Origin: Desulfobacterales bacterium HSG17
GTDB taxonomy: Bacteria > Desulfobacterota > Desulfobacteria > Desulfobacterales > Desulfococcaceae
Reading direction: 5' to 3'
Assembly (NCBI GenBank): GCA_030377945.1
Contig: JAUCGD010000231.1
Span: forward strand, 1 to 5,357
Length of the DNA: 5,357 nucleotides
This document shows, piece by piece, positions 1-5,357 of the stretch (positions within the stretch are counted from its first letter, which is position 1; every line of letters starts with the position of its first letter). Below the pieces are notes generated by a model. The model made no database searches. It saw only the letters and a list, made by a program, of their open reading frames with translations, and was not told the origin of the DNA. A program made the translations under genes and the position numbers.

Positions 1-1977
1 GATGCAGGCAAGACCACTGTTACGGAACGGATACTTTATTATACAGGCCGTTCCCATAAAATCGGCGAAGTTCATGACGGGGAAGCTGTTATGGACTGGA
101 TGACTGATGAACAGGAACGGGGTATTACCATTACATCTGCTGTTACTACCTGTAAATGGAAAGATAGCGATATTCAGATTATTGATACTCCGGGTCATGT
201 GGATTTTACCATTGAGGTGGAACGTTCCCTGAGAGTTTTAGACGGAGCAATCGGTGTTTTCTGCGCTGTGGGCGGTGTGGAACCTCAGTCTGAAACTGTA
301 TGGCATCAGGCTGATAAATATCATGTTCCTAAAATGGCTTTTGTAAATAAGCTGGACAGGATTGGTGCTGATTTTTTCGGCACTGTTGAAATGATGAAAG
401 AAAGGCTTGATGCCAAAACCCTGATAATTCAGCTTCCTGTTGGAATTGAAGACAGCTTTGCAGGTGCTATTGACCTTATCAGGATGAAACAGCTTATTTG
501 GGAAAATGATGATCTTGGAGCGACATTTTCAATTAATGATATTTCATCGGAATATATTGAACAGGCTGAAGAATACAGGGAAAAACTTATTGAAACAGTT
601 GCAGAAACTGATGATGAGCTTATGGAAGCCTATCTGGGTGAGGAAACTATTTCAGAAGAACTTCTCCTGTCAGCCATACGCAAAGCCACCATTGACCTGA
701 AACTTGTTCCTGTGCTGTGCGGTTCTGCTTTAAGAAACAAAGGAATTCAGCCCCTTCTTGATGCTGTCGGTTCATTCCTTCCCAGTCCGTCTGATGTGCC
801 TCCCATAAACGGAGTTAATCCCCAGACCAATGAAGTTGTGCAATGCCCACCAAAGGAAAAAGCTCCTCTTGCAGCCCTGATGTTCAAAGTCTCTATGATT
901 GAAGGCCGTAAACTTTCCTTTGTCCGGGTTTACAGTGGAAAAATGAAATCCGGTGAAGACCTTTTCAATCCCGGTCTTAATAAAAAAGAAAAGCTTTCCC
1001 GAATATTGCTGATGCACGCCAATAAAAGGGAGCGCATTGATGCGGCAGGCCCTGGCAGTATTGTAGGGGTTGTGGGTTTAAAAAATTCCTCAACAGGTGA
1101 TACCCTGTGTTCCGCAGATCAGCCGATTCTACTGGAAAAGATGGAGTTTTACGAACCAGTAATTTCAATAGCAATAGAACCCAAAACCCATTCTGACCAG
1201 GATAAGCTTGACCAGGTTTTGACAAAATTTACAGCAGAAGACCCCACACTCAAGGTTCGTATGGATGAAGATACAGGCCAGACCATTCTTTCGGGAATGG
1301 GGGAACTTCATCTTGAGATTATCATAAGCAGGATGATGCGGGAATTTAAAACCAGTGTGAATGTTGGAAAACCCCAGGTTGTTTACCGGGAAACCATTGC
1401 TAAAACAGGCGAAGCAGTTAAGGTTTTTGATAATGATGTGGCAGGCCAGCACCATTTTGGAGAAGTAAATCTGCGTATGACACCTTTAGCCAGGGGCGAA
1501 GGCAACCGCTTTAAATCAGAAATCACAGATGAAATTATTCCTGACATATATATTCCGGCCATTGAAAACGGTGTAATGGAATCCCTGGAAAGCGGCGCTC
1601 TTATGGGGTATCCTGTGGTTGACGTGGAAGCTGTTCTTATTGGCGGCTCATATAAAGAGTCCCAGGGTACAGAACTGGCATACCGTGTCAGTGCATCAAT
1701 GGCATGTAAAGACGCACTTGCAGCAGGCGAACCCTTTCTTCTTGATCCTATTATGAAGGTTGAAATATTTGTTCCCGAATCCTTTGTAGGCGATGTTATC
1801 GGTGATATAAATTCCAGGGGCGGAAAGATTGAAGCTATTGAATCCCAGCGGGGATTGCAGGTTATCAGGGCTGTTGCTCCCCTTGCAAAGATGTTTGGTT
1901 ATTCGACATCTTTAAGATCGGCAACCCAGGGAAGGGGAACGTTTACCATGCAGTTTTCTCATTTTGATAAGAGTTGA
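1..1977 (+). CDS. fusA: Elongation factor G, non-canonical paralogue type, 5' partial
   Basis: This is a translational GTPase of the EF-G family, which drives tRNA-mRNA translocation or ribosome recycling in the cytoplasm. The frame is open from base 1 and encodes 658 residues; roughly 20 N-terminal residues are missing, since the window begins inside the P-loop at DAGKTT. Numbering from the window edge, visible GTPase motifs are RGITIT (40-45), DTPGH (62-66), NKLD (116-119) and GSA (241-243). Domain II begins near 290, GMGELHLEI lies near 432-440, and domain V ends with the family-typical TQGRGTFTM near the C-terminus. All five domains are present and the expected full length, about 680, is slightly short for EF-G. 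Domain IV departs from standard [13 protein letters not shown] (480-489) replaces the QSGGxGQYG-type loop, and Lys552 replaces the tip His in GSYH. It is therefore probably a second EF-G rather than the housekeeping copy. The gene ends in tandem stops TGA TAA. Family assignment is firm; paralogue status is inferred. Confidence 0.95.
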   Translation, partial: DAGKTTVTERILYYTGRSHKIGEVHDGEAVMDWMTDEQERGITITSAVTTCKWKDSDIQIIDTPGHVDFTIEVERSLRVLDGAIGVFCAVGGVEPQSETVWHQADKYHVPKMAFVNKLDRIGADFFGTVEMMKERLDAKTLIIQLPVGIEDSFAGAIDLIRMKQLIWENDDLGATFSINDISSEYIEQAEEYREKLIETVAETDDELMEAYLGEETISEELLLSAIRKATIDLKLVPVLCGSALRNKGIQPLLDAVGSFLPSPSDVPPINGVNPQTNEVVQCPPKEKAPLAALMFKVSMIEGRKLSFVRVYSGKMKSGEDLFNPGLNKKEKLSRILLMHANKRERIDAAGPGSIVGVVGLKNSSTGDTLCSADQPILLEKMEFYEPVISIAIEPKTHSDQDKLDQVLTKFTAEDPTLKVRMDEDTGQTILSGMGELHLEIIISRMMREFKTSVNVGKPQVVYRETIAKTGEAVKVFDNDVAGQHHFGEVNLRMTPLARGEGNRFKSEITDEIIPDIYIPAIENGVMESLESGALMGYPVVDVEAVLIGGSYKESQGTELAYRVSASMACKDALAAGEPFLLDPIMKVEIFVPESFVGDVIGDINSRGGKIEAIESQRGLQVIRAVAPLAKMFGYSTSLRSATQGRGTFTMQFSHFDKS

Positions 1978-1997
1978 TAATTGAATTATTTATGAAA

Positions 1998-2813
1998 TCA
2001 AGATGTTTTAATACAAGGATAAGGCGAAGGCAGCTGAGTAGATTTTTGGCAATCCTTGCAATCATAAGAATAAGGCAATGGATAATCAGGGGCAAACTGA
2101 CACCTGAACTTCCACACATGTTCATTAAGACTTTCAACCAATTCAAATACTGTGGTTGAAGGATTGTATTTAGAATAATTCTTCCCTTTTTTATTCAATT
2201 GCAACAATTTTTTAGCATTTTTTATTGCCCGCTGTTGATCTGCATCAGGGTGATTGAATAGCATTTCATACATTATCGGATCATTTTTCTTGTACTTTTC
2301 CCCCATGCGTTTGCTCAGCATTTTCTTATACTGCGTTCTCGCAACTCCAGTATTTATATAATCGAAATGCAATAAATACCATAATTCAAAAGCCTCGTTG
2401 CTATAAGCAGCTTTATACCCTTTAGAAACAGAATCAACAATAGCAGTGTTATAATTTTCAGAAGGAAATGAATCACGGTCAAATACACACCATACCTGTG
2501 TATAATCAATACTTGCTTGATTTTTAAGCTCTATGGCTTTTTCTACAAGACTGGTGGTGTTTCTGCCTTCACCTGCTACCTCAATTTTATCATCAAATTT
2601 TTTAACATCAATGCCGCTCACTGCTTTTGATTTGGCAGTCATTCTTATTGCTTCAAGTTCTTTTTGCCACCATTTAAAATAATTCGGTTCGGTTTGTTCT
2701 CCCTCACAAACGATCAATATCCGGCCTACTGCAAGAGATCTCTTTTCTCTTTTTTTTTGTTTTTTTAATTTTTTATCCTTTTTGCTCCCTGGTATTCTCT
2801 TATTTCTCGCCAT
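1998..2813 (-). CDS. rloB: RloB/AbiLii-family TOPRIM-like defence effector
   Basis: This 271-residue protein belongs to the RloB family (PF13707), found as AbiLii in AbiL-type abortive-infection systems. It is thought to be a TOPRIM nuclease effector controlled by its partner ATPase. The first 25 residues are very basic (14 Lys/Arg). Next comes the hallmark ILIVCEGEQTEPNYF (32-46), with Glu37 as the likely catalytic acid. VFDRDSF (110-116) supplies the DxD pair Asp112/Asp114, and NEAFELWYLLHF (139-150) and NPSTTVFELV (217-226) are typical later blocks. The tail from about 228 is not recognisable and carries Cys252/Cys255. The ATG at 2811-2813 is chosen because it begins the family's usual N-terminus and has GGAG six bases upstream. 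The open frame continues 72 codons further up, but only as a shadow of the ATPase gene. The start overlaps the ATPase 3' end by 14 bases, suggesting coupled translation. An A9 run lies at codons 19-22. Family is clear; the target (tRNA, DNA or other) is unknown. Confidence 0.9.
   Translation of the reverse strand: MARNKRIPGSKKDKKLKKQKKREKRSLAVGRILIVCEGEQTEPNYFKWWQKELEAIRMTAKSKAVSGIDVKKFDDKIEVAGEGRNTTSLVEKAIELKNQASIDYTQVWCVFDRDSFPSENYNTAIVDSVSKGYKAAYSNEAFELWYLLHFDYINTGVARTQYKKMLSKRMGEKYKKNDPIMYEMLFNHPDADQQRAIKNAKKLLQLNKKGKNYSKYNPSTTVFELVESLNEHVWKFRCQFAPDYPLPYSYDCKDCQKSTQLPSPYPCIKTS
2750..2774 (-). repeat. Homopolymer runs in the rloB N-terminal coding region (A6, A7 and A9 on the coding strand)
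   Basis: On the plus strand three T-runs lie close together: 9 (2750-2758), 7 (2760-2766) and 6 (2769-2774). In the rloB message these are A-runs encoding part of the Lys-rich N-terminus. The A9 covers codons 19-22 (Gln-Lys-Lys-Arg). Losing one A leads to a TAG and gaining one leads to a TGA, both well before the DxD motif. The tract is therefore a plausible slippage site, although poly-Lys coding in an A+T-rich gene would give similar runs by chance. Confidence 0.6.
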
Positions 2814-4107
2814 TATCAACTCCATTAGAAAACAACCGAAAATCACCAATGAATGGTACAGCATTGTAGCGCCCCTGAAAATAATCAAGGGAAAAATCTG
2901 CATTATCAGCCAGATCAAAATCAGCCAATGAATATAATTCTGTTGCTCCGCAAGGGTCTTTTTCCGTAAACCAGATTTGATCCCGGCGAAAAAAACGAGG
3001 ACTGAGCAATTGAGTATCATGTGTGGCAAAAATTAACTGTGCATTGTGAGGATTATGTTCTTGGGAATGAAATAAACCGAGTATATACCGCATCATCATT
3101 GGATGCAGTTTTGCATCCAGTTCATCAATAACCAGAATTTCACCTTTACGCAGGGTTTCAATCAAAGGTCCTGACAAGGCAAATAATTTCTGGGTACCGG
3201 CAGATTCATGACTTTGCCCCCAGTGTTTTTTCCCTTTCACCTCGCCTTTATCATTTAAAATGTTATGTTGGAAAACAACCTGTTTTGCCTCCCTGGAAAT
3301 TTGTAGTTTCAATTTTTTTAGAAACTTTTCAGGTTTGTCATCCAGCAAATCCGGCACTGTTACTGATTTTAGAAAAACATCTTCAATACCTAGATCTGCC
3401 ACTTTCAAGAAATTTAATATATCAGTGCGGTAATCTTCATCATATAACTTACTGTAAGTAAAACCTCCGTAGGCTTCTTCATCCGAACTTATAATTATAT
3501 TGAAAGTATTTCCCATCCACTCCATAACCCGACGTGCCGGAGATTCGGTAAATTTTGCCAGTACAGCAAGTAATAAAGTATTGGCTGGCAGGGTCTCGTC
3601 ATTAATGAAATCCTTTGCTATTGGAAACTTTTTTGGGATTATATTAGTATAAGAACCATCTTTTAATCGCCGCTCATACAATAACAATTCTTTTTCCTGT
3701 GGTGCAAAATACAGCCATTCATGGTGAATTTTGTCTGCATCTAAAGCAAAACCATAGCGGTAATAAACATCCTGATATAAAAAACAGATTTCCATCTCTA
3801 AAGGAGAATTGGCGTTTTCAGAATCTAATTGAAAGCCAGGGTATGCCTGTTTAGACACAATCGGTTCATCAGGATTAAGCTTTAGGGAATTAGATATAAC
3901 ACTGCGCATAAATTCCATTGCCTTGATTAAATTACTTTTACCGCTGGCATTAGCGCCGTAAATTACAGCTGTTTTCAGAATATGCTGATCTGCCACCGGG
4001 ATAATATTATTTTTTTCGTGTCCCTTGACTTCTTCTGAGGCATACAAACTGAAAGTTACCTCATCTTTGATTGAGAGGAAGTTTTTTACACTAAATTCTA
4101 AGAGCAT
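2800..4107 (-). CDS. AAA_21/COG1106 ABC-SMC-like ATPase, partner of RloB (AbiLi/RloA type)
   Basis: This 435-residue cytoplasmic ATPase belongs to the AAA15/AAA_21 group with an ABC/SMC/OLD-like head. The family N-terminus FSVKNFLSIKDEVTFSL (5-21) precedes Walker A GANASGKSN (51-59, Lys57). The middle, about 80-290, is the variable insertion between the two halves of the head. Then come a signature-like SAGTQKLF (302-309), Walker B ILVIDELD (324-331, Asp328 and catalytic Glu329) and the switch histidine in FATHD (360-364). All core ATPase residues are present, so it should be active. In AbiL, PARIS and similar pairs, such an ATPase is believed to sense infection and hold or release the TOPRIM partner; that role is inferred here from the rloB neighbour. 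The ATG at 4105-4107 has AGGA five bases upstream and gives the expected family N-terminus. It follows mcrC by 46 bases and overlaps rloB by 14. AbiLi or RloA would be suitable names; the subfamily is not certain. Confidence 0.92.
   Translation of the reverse strand: MLLEFSVKNFLSIKDEVTFSLYASEEVKGHEKNNIIPVADQHILKTAVIYGANASGKSNLIKAMEFMRSVISNSLKLNPDEPIVSKQAYPGFQLDSENANSPLEMEICFLYQDVYYRYGFALDADKIHHEWLYFAPQEKELLLYERRLKDGSYTNIIPKKFPIAKDFINDETLPANTLLLAVLAKFTESPARRVMEWMGNTFNIIISSDEEAYGGFTYSKLYDEDYRTDILNFLKVADLGIEDVFLKSVTVPDLLDDKPEKFLKKLKLQISREAKQVVFQHNILNDKGEVKGKKHWGQSHESAGTQKLFALSGPLIETLRKGEILVIDELDAKLHPMMMRYILGLFHSQEHNPHNAQLIFATHDTQLLSPRFFRRDQIWFTEKDPCGATELYSLADFDLADNADFSLDYFQGRYNAVPFIGDFRLFSNGVDNGEK
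2820..2823 (-). promoter_or_regulatory. Ribosome-binding site of rloB, inside the ATPase gene
   Basis: On the minus strand the sequence reads GGAG, then six bases, then ATG at 2813. It is the only good Shine-Dalgarno match near the plausible starts. An in-frame ATG 12 bases further upstream (2823-2825) has none in front of it, so this site fixes the rloB start. It lies within the last codons of the ATPase gene, consistent with translation of rloB by ribosomes finishing the ATPase. Confidence 0.7.
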
Positions 4108-4112
4108 GGTTT

Positions 4113-4116
4113 TCCT
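4113..4116 (-). promoter_or_regulatory. Ribosome-binding site of the ATPase gene
   Basis: The minus strand reads AGGA followed by five bases and the ATG at 4107. It supports this start, which also gives the family-typical N-terminus. No convincing -35/-10 pair was found in the 46-base gap upstream, so the gene may rely on a transcript entering from mcrC. Confidence 0.65.
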
Positions 4117-4133
4117 GAATATTTTTAAATTGT

Positions 4134-4149
4134 TAAAAAATATTTTTTA
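4134..4149. repeat. Perfect 16-base A+T palindrome between mcrC and the ATPase gene
   Basis: The sequence TAAAAAATATTTTTTA equals its own reverse complement. It occupies most of the short gap just after the mcrC stop and ends 26 bases before the ATPase start. It could be an operator for a dimeric regulator or a weak processing/termination hairpin, but an all-A+T stem has little stability and such palindromes arise easily in A+T-rich gaps. No function is assigned. Confidence 0.5.
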
Positions 4150-4153
4150 CTTC

Positions 4154-5357
4154 TTACGTAACAAAAGTAGAATCGCTTCCCCCTATTAATTTTTCAATTT
4201 TCCTACAAAATGCTTTATGCACTTTTTCAACATTATCCCAATGGTTTAACAATTGTTGAAATGGTAAATTTACTAACCCGATTTGCAAGTCTGGATTTTT
4301 TTTATAGGTGTGAATATCGCTTGTAATGATTTCATCCTGATCTGCTGAGTTTTTAATCATAGTAGGTGAGACAAACAAACCGCTTAGTTTCCTGTTATTG
4401 TTCTCTTTTTGAAGATAATGCAAAAGGTAGCTGTTCATTTGGTAAAAATCATCCTTTGATACACTATTAGGATTGTTTCTGCTACGTCCAGAATTACCAA
4501 ACTCTCTATAATCCTTATATTTTGCATCCAGAACAGCTACAACATTTTCAGTTTCGCGTTTCTTTATAATAATATCAGGCCGAATAAGCCGACTATCTTC
4601 ATCATGATTTTTGAGCATATAAATTTCATCAGTTTCAAAATTTGGAGAATACACTTGATACTGCTTAGAAAGATGATGCCTTAAAATATTAAGCAGATAA
4701 TTTTCCCATAATTCCGCCAAATCAATAAAAAAACAGTAGGGATATTTTTTTTCGCTATCCTGACCGTTTTCAGAAGTTCCTTGCCATAATAAAAACCATT
4801 TGCTTAAAGCCATTACGCGACGATATTCTTCATTCATCCGGTTATAAACAATATTGTCAATTTCCAAAGGCGTTGTCTTGTTTTGCACACCAAAAGACGC
4901 AAGTCTTTCTTCATGACCGGACAAATCCCCTAACAATGTGGATAAAACATTATCTTGATAAAGAATTTCACAAACATGCCGGATAGTTCTGTTTATAGTA
5001 ATATCAAAAGTAAGCTCCTGGAAATTACAATAGAAACGGCTTTTATCAATCATATTTTTGCGGATATGCCTGGTAAAGTCAATTCTACCTCGCAATGTTT
5101 TAAGATTTCTTTGCTGTTCAACATAATTTTTGGGTATATAATTTTTACTCAGCGCATGTTCCAAAGCTCCTTTCCAGATCAAAGTAAGGAGCAGAAGTGA
5201 GAAGTTTTCACTTTTAAATAATTCCTTTTTTGTTTTAGATGGCGGGATAAAAATATTGGTGGCATAATAAATAAGGTGATTAAAGAGCTTATTAATATCA
5301 TCTGGGCTGGCCTCGCAAAATAGCCTTGGCTTGATTTCTACATGAACATTTTCGTTT
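4154..5357 (-). CDS. mcrC: McrC-family nuclease subunit of a McrBC-type restriction system, 5' partial
   Basis: This is the PD-(D/E)xK endonuclease subunit (PF10117) that works with an McrB GTPase to cut modified DNA. The frame stays open to the right edge (400 residues). A TTG at 5180-5182 could be read as a start, but the 58 codons upstream continue the McrC pattern, including IKPR near residue 8, so the true start lies outside the window. Numbering from the edge, visible blocks are LRGRIDF (88-94), FFIDLAELWENYL (209-221), the catalytic RPDIII (Asp261) and VLDAK (Asp277, Lys279), and DFYQMNSYLLHY (303-314). Asp261, Asp277 and Lys279 match the order and spacing of the E. coli McrC triad (Asp244, Asp257, Lys259), so the nuclease should be active. 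The N-terminal part makes it longer than the 348-residue E. coli McrC. An mcrB-like gene is expected upstream, beyond 5357. The ATPase gene follows after 46 bases in the same direction. Family is secure; modification and site specificity cannot be read. Confidence 0.92.
   Translation of the reverse strand, partial: NENVHVEIKPRLFCEASPDDINKLFNHLIYYATNIFIPPSKTKKELFKSENFSLLLLTLIWKGALEHALSKNYIPKNYVEQQRNLKTLRGRIDFTRHIRKNMIDKSRFYCNFQELTFDITINRTIRHVCEILYQDNVLSTLLGDLSGHEERLASFGVQNKTTPLEIDNIVYNRMNEEYRRVMALSKWFLLWQGTSENGQDSEKKYPYCFFIDLAELWENYLLNILRHHLSKQYQVYSPNFETDEIYMLKNHDEDSRLIRPDIIIKKRETENVVAVLDAKYKDYREFGNSGRSRNNPNSVSKDDFYQMNSYLLHYLQKENNNRKLSGLFVSPTMIKNSADQDEIITSDIHTYKKNPDLQIGLVNLPFQQLLNHWDNVEKVHKAFCRKIEKLIGGSDSTFVT

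Noticed and set aside
91..93. ATG as the EF-G start codon
   Set aside because: The preceding 30 codons encode the EF-G P-loop region (DAGKTT, ILYYTGR), so this Met is internal and the true start is left of the window.
1974..2159. Plus-strand open frame of 61 codons overlapping the end of the EF-G gene
   Set aside because: It is antisense to the rloB 3' end, has no recognisable domain, and begins within the last codons of EF-G without a convincing ribosome-binding site.
2133..2160. Inverted repeat TTCAACCA ... TGGTTGAA with a 12-base loop, a candidate terminator
   Set aside because: It lies inside rloB coding sequence, has no following T-run on either strand, and the stem is only eight pairs. 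It is probably incidental.
2814..3029. A 72-codon in-frame upstream extension of rloB, with a hydrophobic stretch that resembles a membrane segment
   Set aside because: It lies entirely within the ATPase coding region in another frame. The RloB family begins at the MARNKR start, which has a proper ribosome-binding site, so the apparent membrane segment is an artefact.
5180..5182. TTG as the mcrC start codon
   Set aside because: The frame has no stop from here to the window edge, and the upstream 58 codons encode residues that fit the McrC N-terminal part. The gene is better described as cut by the window.
4955..5200. Plus-strand open frame of 81 codons
   Set aside because: It is antisense to well-supported mcrC sequence, with no domain or start signal of its own.

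Overview
The window holds one translation gene on the plus strand and three minus-strand genes that look like part of a phage-defence island. From left to right these are an elongation factor G (EF-G) gene missing its first codons (1-1977, +), an RloB/AbiLii-type TOPRIM gene (1998-2813, -), an AAA_21/COG1106 ATPase gene (2800-4107, -), and an McrC-family nuclease subunit gene that runs off the right edge (4154-5357, -). There is no rRNA, tRNA, CRISPR array, insertion sequence or integrase. No gene-free stretch exceeds 50 bases.

The organism is a bacterium. The EF-G, with its non-standard domain IV, reminds me of secondary EF-G proteins in Desulfobacterota and other former deltaproteobacteria. 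This is an impression from sequence style, not a demonstrated placement. By eye, the minus-strand genes are more A+T-rich than the EF-G gene, which fits a horizontally acquired cassette beside a core-type gene.

The minus-strand genes are read right to left: mcrC, then ATPase, then rloB. A 46-base gap separates mcrC from the ATPase gene. The ATPase and rloB genes overlap by 14 bases, and the rloB ribosome-binding site lies inside the ATPase gene. The last two form the two-gene arrangement known as RloA/RloB or AbiL: an ABC/SMC-like ATPase paired with a TOPRIM protein, comparable in logic to PARIS and Gabija. McrC is the PD-(D/E)xK nuclease partner of the McrB GTPase, so an mcrB-like gene is expected just beyond the right edge. 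The group could be two neighbouring systems (modified-DNA restriction, then abortive infection) sharing a transcript, or one composite system; the sequence alone does not decide.

Points worth a second look are the mcrC-ATPase-rloB arrangement, an A9 tract early in rloB that could act as an on/off switch, and the altered EF-G domain IV. The last includes a Lys where standard EF-G has its tip-loop His.
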